From Shewanella sp. 10N.286.48.A6 (lineage in GTDB: Bacteria; Pseudomonadota; Gammaproteobacteria; Enterobacterales; Shewanellaceae): a DNA stretch of 64,000 bases. Positions 9,223-17,467 of the stretch are shown in pieces. The notes under the pieces are model-generated. The model had not been told where the DNA came from and did no database searches. It saw only the letters and a list, made by a program, of their open reading frames with translations. The stretch covers positions 88,488 to 152,487 of the forward strand of contig NZ_MCVI01000072.1 of assembly GCF_002873135.1 (NCBI RefSeq), written 5' to 3'. Made by a program: the position numbers and the translations under genes. Position 1 is the stretch's first letter. Each line of letters begins with the position of its first letter.

Positions 9223-9501
9223 TTAGGTGCGGTACAAAATTTTTATCACATGCCAACCGAACTTGGTTTTAACTAAATGGGGGGTAATAAGCTCACCAGT
9301 AAAACAGACTCTATCGAATTGTGGCACCATTTGACCTTTTTTAAATTCACCTAAGTTACCGCCACTTTTTCCTGAAGGGCACGATGAATGTTTTCTTGCT
9401 AGCACATCAAATTTAGCGCCATTATCAAGTTGCTTGATTAAGTCTTCTGCTTGGGTTTTGTGTTTAACTAATATGTGCAGTGCTGCAGCGGTTCTGGCCA
9501 T
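9223..9501 (-). CDS. ppiC: Peptidyl-prolyl cis-trans isomerase C (parvulin)
   Basis: 92 residues, the length of the stand-alone cytoplasmic parvulin of E. coli. It contains [15 protein letters not shown], the central [19 protein letters not shown] and terminal [11 protein letters not shown], covering the parvulin active-site histidines and the GGxLG turn. It catalyses proline isomerisation in folding proteins. Ribosome site GGAGAG lies 5-6 bases before the ATG. It appears monocistronic. Confidence 0.93.
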   Translation of the reverse strand: MARTAAALHILVKHKTQAEDLIKQLDNGAKFDVLARKHSSCPSGKSGGNLGEFKKGQMVPQFDRVCFTGELITPHLVKTKFGWHVIKILYRT

Positions 9502-9649
9502 GGGGACTCTCCAATCAATAATGGCCAGATTATACCTTGTTTAATGGCAAAATTTGAATCGAATTTAATCGCCCGAGTTTGACTCTGATTTTTAGTTGAA
9601 TTGATGGTATAACAGCTAGCTTAGTCCCTTTAAAACAGATGAGTGATAC

Positions 9650-10321
9650 ATGCCTCAACGACTCAGCAGCCCGTTAGTGGATCAGCCATTAGCCCGTAAG
9701 CAAGTGCAATTGTTTTACGTTTACGACCCTATGTGCAGCTGGTGCTGGGGATATCGCCCCACTTGGCTGGCATTAGCTGAGCAAATCAAGCTGCAGTTGC
9801 CTCAGGTGCAACTGACATACCTGTTAGGCGGCTTAGCCCCAGACTCCGATGTGCCAATGCCACTAGAAATGCAGCAATTTTTAGCTAACACCTGGCAAAA
9901 AATAGCGACGCAGCTAGGAACCCAATTTAATTTTGATTTTTGGCGTCAATGCAAGCCAAGGCGTTCGACTTATCCCGCCTGTCGGGCTTGCCTTGTGGCA
10001 AGGCACTATGGTTTAGAGCAGCAAATGCTGTTTGCCATTCAACAAGGCTATTATTTGCAGGCGCAAAACCCCTCAGATGACAGCACACTCATTGCATTCG
10101 CAAGCCAACTGGGTATTGATGAAGCAGACTTTAGGGCGAAATTAACCTCCAGTGCCACGCAGCAGCAATTACTGTCAGAGCTTAATGTTGCTCAGTCTTT
10201 ACCTATTGAGGGTTTTCCGTCACTGGTATTGGCGATTGATCAGCAAAGCTATTGTGTTCCATTGGATTATAAAGATGTTAATGTCAGTCTAAAAGCGATT
10301 AACAAGCTGTTAGCTGAGTAA
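9650..10321 (+). CDS. DsbA-family thioredoxin-fold protein
   Basis: 223 residues. YVYDPMCSWCWGYRPTW near residue 30 carries a CSWC redox motif, and EGFPSLVLAIDQQSY near the C-terminus carries the cis-proline of the thioredoxin fold. A helical insertion lies between. This matches the FrnE/DsbA-like group. No signal peptide is seen, so unlike true DsbA it is probably cytoplasmic and may act as an isomerase or glutathione-dependent oxidoreductase. Substrate unknown. It ends at a strong terminator at 10353. Confidence 0.82.
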   Translation: MPQRLSSPLVDQPLARKQVQLFYVYDPMCSWCWGYRPTWLALAEQIKLQLPQVQLTYLLGGLAPDSDVPMPLEMQQFLANTWQKIATQLGTQFNFDFWRQCKPRRSTYPACRACLVARHYGLEQQMLFAIQQGYYLQAQNPSDDSTLIAFASQLGIDEADFRAKLTSSATQQQLLSELNVAQSLPIEGFPSLVLAIDQQSYCVPLDYKDVNVSLKAINKLLAE

Positions 10322-10352
10322 CTATCAGTTATTTTTGGTTAATGACAGGCAC

Positions 10353-10384
10353 AAAAAAACCAGTTGCAAGGCAACTGGTTTTTA
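10353..10384. terminator. Bidirectional rho-independent terminator
   Basis: An eight-base perfect stem (CCAGTTGC / GCAACTGG) with loop AAG, flanked by an A-run on the left and a T-run on the right. It can end the DsbA-like gene on the plus strand and the triheme cytochrome on the minus strand. Confidence 0.9.
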
Positions 10385-10467
10385 TTGCTCTTTATAGAGC
10401 GCTTACACTTGATTAACTAGTTTGGCCAAATCTGGATTATGGTCAAGCTACATCAAGGTTAAGGAGC

Positions 10468-10698
10468 TTATTTTACTGTGTGGCAATCAGCACATTCAGT
10501 AATAGTAAGATCTGGTGTATGTAGATCAGTATCTAACTCGTGAGCGTCAGTTAGGCTGTGACAATCATTACAAGTTTCGATGTTTGCTTCCATTTCAGCA
10601 TGCTCTTCAACATTGATAGCATTGTGACAATCAACACAATCAACAGCAAAAGCAGAACCTGCAAACATAAGTGCAGCAATCATAGATAAATATTTCAT
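10468..10698 (-). CDS. Small periplasmic triheme c-type cytochrome
   Basis: 76 residues. Residues 1-18 are a signal peptide ending SAFA. Three CxxCH haem sites lie at 21-25, 43-47 and 69-73. Exactly three additional histidines (33, 53, 60) could be distal ligands, which would give three bis-His haems as in the cytochrome c3/c7 group. Acidic overall. Likely a soluble electron carrier in the periplasm of a metal-respiring organism. A GGAG ribosome site precedes the ATG. I could not tie it to a named Shewanella cytochrome. Confidence 0.85.
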   Translation of the reverse strand: MKYLSMIAALMFAGSAFAVDCVDCHNAINVEEHAEMEANIETCNDCHSLTDAHELDTDLHTPDLTITECADCHTVK

Positions 10699-11083
10699 AG
10701 TAACTCCATCATCAGTTAAGGGGCTTAATCGCCCATGCTAAGAACCTAAGTTGGCCTTAACAAACTGCGCATACTCAATGAACCAATATCTTAATGAAAA
10801 TAAATCCGTTACTTTAAAACTAAGAACACTGAAAATTGGATAGCACATTTTTTAAATTAGTCTTTGTAATACAGCCTAAACTGCCTTACTCGAAGACTAT
10901 CTTATCGATTTATGTTAATTGAAACTTAAAATTGCCCTTAAAGCTACAGTTTTGCATTTTCTAGCTTAGTTAATTCTCAAGGTTGTGATCTGCTTAATAA
11001 AATTCTAGAAAATTAAAATGTGTTAACCCTATCCGAGTTCAGAATTAACAGGGGGAAATTTTTGGAGAAAGCGGCTTAATCAT
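10699..11083. other. Intergenic region, 385 bases
   Basis: AT-rich region upstream of the triheme cytochrome and downstream of the SRAP gene, both on the minus strand. It should hold the cytochrome promoter. No full FNR, CRP or other familiar operator was seen, only isolated half-sites, and no gene. Confidence 0.5.
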
Positions 11084-11728
11084 TTAGGCGCGACAGATCT
11101 TAATCCATTTATCTGGTAGTGGATTAAGTAATGGCTGGAGCTGCGAAACATCATGATAAAGCCAGTTGTTAATCTCGGTAGACGGAATAAACAATGGCAT
11201 GCGGTGGTGATACTGAGCGCATTTATCATTAGGGTTAATGGTAAGTGTAACCAGTTGATTTTCTTCAGGGTACAGTATGCCAGCCATAAACAATGGCTTA
11301 TTAGCTGCGTGACTGAAACGATACTTTTGTTTTTTAGTCTGGCGTTCATCGCGCCACTCAAACCAAGCACTACAAGGGATGATACAGCGCTGCTGTTTAA
11401 AGGCATTGGCAAAGGTTGCTTTGTCGGCCGCGGTTTCTCCTTGGGCATTAATAATGATTTTTTTAGACCAATTAGGTTTTATCCCCCAAAGGCTATTTAT
11501 GACAGTTAAAGGCGGAATATTTGCCGAGTGACTTATTGTTGCAATTGCAGTGCTACTAGGGTCTGCGGCATTTATTGATGGGGTTGTTTCAGGGCAAGTA
11601 CGAGTGATGCAGGTAACAGTATCTGTTGGGCGTAAATCAAGGTTTGTTTGTATCGACAGTGGCATATCAAACAAGTCATCAAGTGTTTGCTTCATGCCAT
11701 CAAATAGCATTTCAATTCTGCCACACAT
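11084..11728 (-). CDS. SRAP (HMCES/YedK) family abasic-site protein
   Basis: 214 residues. The protein must begin Met-Cys so that Met removal exposes the catalytic Cys2 (MCGR); the second of two adjacent ATGs, at 11728, gives this, so I prefer it to 11731. IIPCSAWFEWRDE and HHRMPLFIP are the conserved SRAP segments, with the active-site His and Glu. SRAP proteins crosslink to abasic sites in single-stranded DNA and protect them. No LexA box was found upstream. Ribosome site AAGGGG lies 5-8 bases ahead. Confidence 0.9.
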   Translation of the reverse strand: MCGRIEMLFDGMKQTLDDLFDMPLSIQTNLDLRPTDTVTCITRTCPETTPSINAADPSSTAIATISHSANIPPLTVINSLWGIKPNWSKKIIINAQGETAADKATFANAFKQQRCIIPCSAWFEWRDERQTKKQKYRFSHAANKPLFMAGILYPEENQLVTLTINPNDKCAQYHHRMPLFIPSTEINNWLYHDVSQLQPLLNPLPDKWIKICRA

Positions 11729-12020
11729 CATTTCGGCCCCTTTTTAATTCCATTCACTTAAAGTAGCATTTTTTCCCATGAGTTTGACTAATGATTTGTG
11801 TCGAGTAGCTTTGAAAATTTGCTTAAATAGCATTCTCGACTTTAAAAATTCAAACGAGCGTATAAATTTTTCAAAAATTTTTTGCTTCAGCGCACACGTG
11901 TAAGTTTATGAAATGCTGGTATTATTTTTTAAATGTTACTTTGTTGTTGTAATTATTGGGTTTATTTTTAATTAGAATGTTTGATCTAATTTAATTTTTG
12001 TGACGTAATGCACACTATTA

Positions 12021-12037
12021 GTCTGGTCTGATGAGTG
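12021..12037. promoter_or_regulatory. FadR-like operator before fadE
   Basis: The 17-base site keeps the CTGGTC left half of the FadR consensus fully and most of the right half (about 11 of 16 specified positions). It ends 8 bases before the fadE ATG. FadR represses beta-oxidation genes and is released by long-chain acyl-CoA, so this site fits the gene's job. The remaining 11729-12020 stretch is AT-rich with no gene. Confidence 0.6.
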
Positions 12038-12044
12038 TAAAACT

Positions 12045-14282
12045 ATGAGCTTAAGAACAACATTTAAAAAAGTATTGCCAAGTATTTCGACGACAGAACA
12101 AGAAGCGTTAGATGCCGGAGATGTTTGGTTAGAAGGGTCTATTTATCAGGGCATTCCTGATTTTGCCGCCTTACGTGACATTCCTGGGGCAACGCTGTCA
12201 GCTGATGAGCAAGCTTTCCTCGATGGCCCGGTGCAAACATTAATCGAAATGGTTGATGATTTTGAGATTCAAAATGGTAAACACTTACCAGACAATATTC
12301 TTACTTACTTAAAAGAAAACAAATTCTTCTCCTTAATTATTCCTAAGTCTTACGGTGGACTTGAGTTTAGCCCTTATGCTAACTCAACTATCGTAGCGAC
12401 CATTGCTGCTAAAAGTTCTGCGGTTGCTGTTACGGTCATGGTGCCTAACTCTTTAGGTCCTGGCGAGTTATTAATGCACTACGGTTTAGATAGCCAACGT
12501 GACTTTTGGTTGCCTCGTTTAGCTAACGGCCAAGAAATTCCATGTTTTGCGTTAACAAGCCCTGAAGCGGGTTCTGATGCTGGTGGTATTCCTGATATTG
12601 GTACCGTCACCATGGGTGAGTACCAAGGTGAACAAGTTCTCGGTTTATCAGTAACTTGGGATAAGCGTTATATCACCTTAGCGCCAATCGCTACGGTACT
12701 CGGTTTAGCGTTTAAAGTTGAAGATCCACAAGGTTTATTAGGCGGCAAAGAACAGCTTGGTATTACTTGTGCGCTTATTCCTAAGGCGCACCCTGGTGTG
12801 CAATTAGGTAACCGTCATGATCCTATGGGCTGTCGTTTTTATAACGGTACTACCCGTGGTGAGAATGTGTTTATTCCAATGGACTTTATTATTGGTGGTC
12901 AAAGCAACATAGGTCGCGGCTGGCAAATGCTGGTTAGCTGTTTAGGTGCTGGCCGTGGTATTTCGCTGCCGGCTTTAGGTGTTTCAGTTAGCCAATGTTC
13001 ATTTAAGTCTTCTGCTGAATATGCCGCTGTGCGTGAACAGTTTGGTTTATCAATTGGTAAGTTTGAAGGTATTCAAGAAAAGCTTGCAGATATTGCCGGT
13101 AAAACTTACTTGCAAGAGGCGATGCGAGTGCTAACCACTGAAGGATTAGGTTTAGGCTTAAAACCTTCTGTAGTAACAGCTATTGCTAAGTATCACATGA
13201 CAGAGCTTGGACGTGATGTTCTTGATTCTGCTATGGATATTCAAGCTGGTAAAGCGATTCAACGTGGACCACAAAATACCTTAGCATCAGGTTATGTGGC
13301 GCAACCTATTGCAATTACCGTTGAAGGTGCCAACATTCTAACCCGTAACTTGATGATTTTTGGTCAAGGGGTGATGCGTTGTCATCCTCACTTACAAAGT
13401 ATGGTTGAATCAATTCATAGTGATGCAAGTGATGCTGATAAAACCTTTAACCGTATTTTCAGACAAACCGTAGGTTACAGTGTTGGTAATAGTTTACGCG
13501 CATTCAAATTAGGCGTATTGCCATTTACTGCTCCTGCTTCATCTGCATTGCCTGAAGTTATTGGTTACGAAAAATCAGTACACAAGCTTGCATCTAAACT
13601 GGCTGTTTATGCTGACTTCTCGTTGCTTGTATTAGGCGGCAAGCTTAAACAGGCTGAAATGATCTCAGCACGTCTAGGTGATGTAATGAGTTACCTTTAT
13701 GCGGCGATGGCATCGATTCGTTTTTACGAGCAAAAAGTGTCAGCAGATGAGCGCATGCAAGCTAAGCCATACTTTGATTACGCGACTCGTTGGGCGCTAT
13801 GTAAAGCTGAAGAAGCACTACTAGGCTTCCTAGAGAACTTCCCATCTAAGCCGACTCGTCAGTTCATGCGTTTAATCACCATGACTTACTCAGCTAAAAT
13901 GCCAAAAGTGAATGATGATTTGGTCAGAGAGCTTGCCCATCAAGCCCAGCTTGATACCACATTTAAAAAGCAGTTAACTCATTTAATTAAGCCTGTTGCT
14001 GGTGATGGTAACTACATTAATGAGCAAGCTTACTTAGCTAAAATGGCATGTTTACCTATGCTAGCTAAAGTGAAAAAGGCCCTTAAACAGCGTGTATTTA
14101 AAGCTGGGGTTCGTTTCTCGTTAACACTGGATGCCGCGCTTGAAGCTAAGGTTATTACAGCCGATGAGCATAAGCAGCTGCAAGATTACAACTTAAAGCG
14201 TGAACGTGCGATCCGAGTTGATGAGTTTGATTTTGATATGAACATAATTACCGATAAAGCGGATTTAAAAATCGCTAACTAA
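12045..14282 (+). CDS. fadE: Acyl-CoA dehydrogenase, FadE type
   Basis: 745 residues, shorter than the 814 of E. coli FadE because the N-terminal membrane segment is absent. An acyl-CoA dehydrogenase domain spans about 70-480: PKSYGGLEFSPYANS, CFALTSPEAGSDAGG and VEGANILTRNLMIFGQG are typical. The C-terminal 250 residues are the DUF1974-type extension found only in FadE proteins. It catalyses the first, FAD-linked step of fatty-acid beta-oxidation. A FadR-like site lies just upstream and a terminator downstream, so it is monocistronic. Shewanella species often carry more than one FadE; which paralogue this is cannot be said. Confidence 0.9.
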   Translation: MSLRTTFKKVLPSISTTEQEALDAGDVWLEGSIYQGIPDFAALRDIPGATLSADEQAFLDGPVQTLIEMVDDFEIQNGKHLPDNILTYLKENKFFSLIIPKSYGGLEFSPYANSTIVATIAAKSSAVAVTVMVPNSLGPGELLMHYGLDSQRDFWLPRLANGQEIPCFALTSPEAGSDAGGIPDIGTVTMGEYQGEQVLGLSVTWDKRYITLAPIATVLGLAFKVEDPQGLLGGKEQLGITCALIPKAHPGVQLGNRHDPMGCRFYNGTTRGENVFIPMDFIIGGQSNIGRGWQMLVSCLGAGRGISLPALGVSVSQCSFKSSAEYAAVREQFGLSIGKFEGIQEKLADIAGKTYLQEAMRVLTTEGLGLGLKPSVVTAIAKYHMTELGRDVLDSAMDIQAGKAIQRGPQNTLASGYVAQPIAITVEGANILTRNLMIFGQGVMRCHPHLQSMVESIHSDASDADKTFNRIFRQTVGYSVGNSLRAFKLGVLPFTAPASSALPEVIGYEKSVHKLASKLAVYADFSLLVLGGKLKQAEMISARLGDVMSYLYAAMASIRFYEQKVSADERMQAKPYFDYATRWALCKAEEALLGFLENFPSKPTRQFMRLITMTYSAKMPKVNDDLVRELAHQAQLDTTFKKQLTHLIKPVAGDGNYINEQAYLAKMACLPMLAKVKKALKQRVFKAGVRFSLTLDAALEAKVITADEHKQLQDYNLKRERAIRVDEFDFDMNIITDKADLKIAN

Positions 14283-14313
14283 TATCGCTAAAATCAGCCT
14301 TGTTTAGGATGTT

Positions 14314-14339
14314 AAAAGCCGCTTTTAAGCGGCTTTTTT
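14314..14339 (+). terminator. Rho-independent terminator after fadE
   Basis: AAAAGCCGCTT and AAGCGGCTTTT form a near-perfect stem followed by T residues, 32 bases after the fadE stop codon. Confidence 0.92.
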
Positions 14340-14527
14340 GCGTTTAGGGCTTATGTTGGCAAGATTAATGTTTGATTAATTGTCGATTAAATTGTAACCG
14401 GCTCACAATTTTGTATTAAAGCTGTATTTTAAGCGCGTCTTAATCATCAAAGTTTGATCTTAGTTCGTTTTTTGCTCAGCGCTAGGGCGTATAAATTAAT
14501 GATGGTCACTAACTTTGTGGAGGAATA

Positions 14528-15106
14528 ATGACTCGTGCTTATAACAGCAAATTGGCGTTAATACTCAAGGTGACTTTTATTTGCTTGCTGCCCAGTGTTG
14601 GTCATGGTGCTGAGGCCATTGTGGGCGGCGTTGTGGGTTATGCCGATTATAGCGCTTCTTCTGTGGGGCTTTCTGATACTCAAGAAAGTGGCATTAATTA
14701 TCAATATAGAACAGCGATAACGTTAAACCCAAGTAACCGTTTATACGGTGCTTATTCCTATAATTCTGATGATATGACTCAGCATGAAGGACTATTAGTC
14801 TCCTATGACCGACTGTTTTCGGTTGATGATGTACATGATATAAAATGGTTTATTGGTGCTTCTGCAGGGTTTAGCGGTAATGAAATTCAATTAACCGATT
14901 TAGATCGAAGTTATCAAGACTCTGGCAGCAGCTATGTTTATGGCGGACAAGTGGGTTTTCTATTTGATTTGGGACATGATTTTACATCTGAGATAGGTTT
15001 TCGTTATTTAAGGCATAATGTCACTTCTTCGATGGAATATAACAGTGCTGCGTTATCAGTTAATGATGCTGAGCAAATTTACTTCGGCATTGATTTTACC
15101 TTTTAA
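14528..15106 (+). CDS. Predicted outer-membrane beta-barrel protein, unknown function
   Basis: 192 residues. Residues 1-27 look like a signal peptide ending GHGA. The rest alternates hydrophobic and polar residues, with repeated aromatic strand ends (YQYRTAITLN, GQVGFLFDLG, SEIGFRYLRH) and a C-terminal Phe (IYFGIDFTF), the signature recognised by the Bam machinery. An eight-strand barrel of the OmpA/OmpW-like size is likely. Ribosome site GGAGG lies just before the ATG. It is monocistronic, ending at a bidirectional terminator. Confidence 0.75.
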   Translation: MTRAYNSKLALILKVTFICLLPSVGHGAEAIVGGVVGYADYSASSVGLSDTQESGINYQYRTAITLNPSNRLYGAYSYNSDDMTQHEGLLVSYDRLFSVDDVHDIKWFIGASAGFSGNEIQLTDLDRSYQDSGSSYVYGGQVGFLFDLGHDFTSEIGFRYLRHNVTSSMEYNSAALSVNDAEQIYFGIDFTF

Positions 15107-15120
15107 TCGCTTGTAATAAA

Positions 15121-15153
15121 AAAGCCATATCAAAATGAATTGATACGGCTTTA
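15121..15153. terminator. Bidirectional terminator
   Basis: AAAGCC and GGCTTT enclose an inner ATCAA / TTGAT stem, with A-run before and T-run after. It lies 14 bases after the barrel gene and about 49 bases beyond the stop of the convergent TM2 gene. Confidence 0.75.
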
Positions 15154-15201
15154 AAACTAAGCGGGTTAACTTTTTTAGCCCACTATTAATTTAGTCATCA
15201 A

Positions 15202-15447
15202 TTAACTTGCTTTGATAAACTTGCCTTCAGAATCTTTAAAACTACCAACGGCTATGATAATAAAGTCGATTAGTGTCCAAATACCAAAACCACCTAAAGT
15301 TAATAGCATTAGGATACCAGTACCAATTTTACCTGCATAAAAACGGTGCGCACCGAACATACCTAGGAAAAAACATAATAGTAGCGTTGGTACGAATCCT
15401 TTGTCGCTTACTTGGACATCTGCAGTTGCTGTTTGTACTTCTGACAT
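15202..15447 (-). CDS. TM2 domain membrane protein (second of pair)
   Basis: 81 residues. The start at 15447 has a GAGGGA ribosome site 7 bases away; the ATG at 15462 has none. The TM2 signature is clear: [18 protein letters not shown] then a [20 protein letters not shown] second helix, ending [11 protein letters not shown]2 proteins are small two-helix membrane proteins of unknown role. It follows another TM2 gene with a 15-base gap and is surely cotranscribed. Confidence 0.9.
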   Translation of the reverse strand: MSEVQTATADVQVSDKGFVPTLLLCFFLGMFGAHRFYAGKIGTGILMLLTLGGFGIWTLIDFIIIAVGSFKDSEGKFIKAS

Positions 15448-15462
15448 AAATAAATCCCTCAA

Positions 15463-15765
15463 TTATAATTTTTGTCCTGGATAGGTAATCAACTTACCTT
15501 TCCCGTCCCTATAGCTTCCAACTAGAAGCATAAAAGTGACCACTATAGTGTGAATAACATCGATAACGATGAGACCTAAACCAAGTAGCGCGAGGGTGAC
15601 GTCTTCAAACTGCATGAGTGTTAGCCCTACAATGGCTAAAGATAAATCAAATACACCATGGCTAATACGGCCGCAGTAAAAATGATGAATTCCTAGCACT
15701 CCGAAAATACCGGAGAGGATAACTGCTACAGCGTAGTTTTTTTCTGATTTGACAGAATCAGTCAC
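15463..15765 (-). CDS. TM2 domain membrane protein (first of pair), GTG start
   Basis: 100 residues from a GTG start at 15765, chosen because AGGAGG lies 6 bases ahead; the ATG at 15807 has no such site. The first helix with GVLGIHHFYCGR is a TM2 signature, but the second half diverges: the [12 protein letters not shown] part is replaced by SHGVFDLSLAIVGLTLMQFED and a third hydrophobic stretch appears before GSYRDGKGK. This looks like a diverged paralogue of the gene downstream. Confidence 0.85.
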   Translation of the reverse strand: MTDSVKSEKNYAVAVILSGIFGVLGIHHFYCGRISHGVFDLSLAIVGLTLMQFEDVTLALLGLGLIVIDVIHTIVVTFMLLVGSYRDGKGKLITYPGQKL

Positions 15766-16050
15766 TTTCAACCTCCTTGATGAAAATCTTAAAGTTTTAT
15801 ATAGCAAAGGCTTACCTTTATCAATCTAAAGTTGTTAATAAATAAGTTAATTTGTGTCACAAATCTAGGTTTAATAAGAAATTTGAATAACGATAGGTTA
15901 AATCAATGAGAGCTTATATCCGAGCTGCAGGCTATACATGAATGGTTTTTCGATAATGTTTCTGTTAACGCTAATGTGAAAAAGTTGTAAATTATGATTA
16001 AGTTAGGCATGTTAACCTTCGGGTAAAATTAAAAATATAAGAAGGGTTAT

Positions 16051-17409
16051 ATGTCATATCTAGCAATAGCAGCAACTAGACGAATTCAATATTATTTGAG
16101 TCATAAAAAATCGTTTAACCTAGCGATTATAGTCGGTTTATGTAGCGTAATACCTTCAATACAATCAGCCGATTTTAAAGTCATCCACGCTGGCGAATTA
16201 CTTTCCATTGCAGGTGAAAAAACCACTAAACAACAATCAATATTGATTAAAGATGGTCAAATCAGCGCCATCAACAGTGGCTATATTGAGCTTCCATCCA
16301 GCCAAATAACTGAAGCAGATACCCTTGAATATATTGACCTCAAAGACAGCTTTGTCATGGCGGGTTTAATGGATATGCACGTGCATTTACAAGGGGAGTT
16401 AGGGCCCAATAATGACAGCGAAGCATTACGCATGTCAGATGCCGATGTGGCAATGAAAAGTGCTTATTTTGCAAATAAAACACTGTTAGCTGGTTTTACC
16501 ACAGTAAGAGATTTAGGCGCCAAGCCTGAGCAGATTTATGCGCTTCGTGATGCGGTTAACAAAGGCTGGTTGGCAGGCCCTCGAATTATTGCCTCAGGCG
16601 GCGTCTCTGTCACTGGTGGTCATGGTGATGTGGATGGGAAAAGCCCTGACTTACTGGATATGCTAACCTCTAAAACCATTTGTGATGGTCCCTTTGATTG
16701 CCGCCGTGCTACGCGTCGAGCGATAAAATATGGCGCTGATGTGATTAAGATTACCTCTACAGGCGGCGTGTTGTCAGATACCAATACCGGCACAGGCCAG
16801 CAGATGGCCAATGACGAGTTAAAAGAAGTCATTGATGCAGCGCATGCATTAGGGCGTAAAGTCGCCAGCCATGCCCATGCGGCTGAAGGGATTAATGCGG
16901 CTCTGAGAGCAGGTGTTGATAGCATTGAACATGGCAGTTACGCCAATAAAGAATCGATTAAACTATTTAAAAAGTCAGGGGCTTACTTAGTGCCAACCCT
17001 GTTAGCGGGTGACACTGTGGTTCAAATGGCTAAAAGTGATGGCAACTTTATGTCTGAAGCAATTAAAGCCAAAGCGATTAGGGTCGGTCATGATATGCAA
17101 AACAACTTTGGTAATGCCTATAAAGCGGGGGTTAACATTGCTTTTGGTACAGATAGCGGCGTATCACGCCACGGCGATAATGCTAAGGAGGCTGTGCTGA
17201 TGAGTCAGGCGGGGATGAGCAATCAAGATATCTTAGTCAGTGCGACCATTAACGCTGCTGACCTTATTGATATGAGCGATACTCTAGGCACGCTAGCACA
17301 AGGTAAGCATGCTGACATTATTGCAATGAAAGCGAGCCCCCTTGAAAGTATTGATGCCTTACTTGATATTCATTTTGTCATGAAATCAGGTAAAGTACAT
17401 AAGCAATAA
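16051..17409 (+). CDS. Exported metal-dependent amidohydrolase (Xaa-Pro/Xaa-Arg dipeptidase-like)
   Basis: 452 residues. An extended signal peptide (about 1-39) ends IQSAD. The amidohydrolase motifs are in order: DMHVHL (metal HxH), IKITSTGG with the probable carboxylated Lys, SHAHA and SIEHG (metal His), and FGTDSG (catalytic Asp). This pattern fits the prolidase-like and carnosinase-like group whose members cleave N-acyl or Xaa-Pro/Arg/Lys dipeptides. The exact substrate is unknown. Ribosome site AAGGG is present and a strong terminator follows. Confidence 0.87.
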   Translation: MSYLAIAATRRIQYYLSHKKSFNLAIIVGLCSVIPSIQSADFKVIHAGELLSIAGEKTTKQQSILIKDGQISAINSGYIELPSSQITEADTLEYIDLKDSFVMAGLMDMHVHLQGELGPNNDSEALRMSDADVAMKSAYFANKTLLAGFTTVRDLGAKPEQIYALRDAVNKGWLAGPRIIASGGVSVTGGHGDVDGKSPDLLDMLTSKTICDGPFDCRRATRRAIKYGADVIKITSTGGVLSDTNTGTGQQMANDELKEVIDAAHALGRKVASHAHAAEGINAALRAGVDSIEHGSYANKESIKLFKKSGAYLVPTLLAGDTVVQMAKSDGNFMSEAIKAKAIRVGHDMQNNFGNAYKAGVNIAFGTDSGVSRHGDNAKEAVLMSQAGMSNQDILVSATINAADLIDMSDTLGTLAQGKHADIIAMKASPLESIDALLDIHFVMKSGKVHKQ

Positions 17410-17430
17410 CCTTGGCTAATCATTATCACC

Positions 17431-17454
17431 AAGGCTCCCGAAGGAGCCTTTTTA
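17431..17454 (+). terminator. Rho-independent terminator
   Basis: AAGGCTCC, CGAA tetraloop, GGAGCCTT, then TTT: a compact strong hairpin 22 bases after the amidohydrolase stop. Confidence 0.92.
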
Positions 17455-17467
17455 ATGGATGGTTAAT

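Noticed and set aside
11153..11509. 118-codon frame antisense to the SRAP gene
   Set aside because: Shadow frame with no motif; the SRAP gene has all family signatures.
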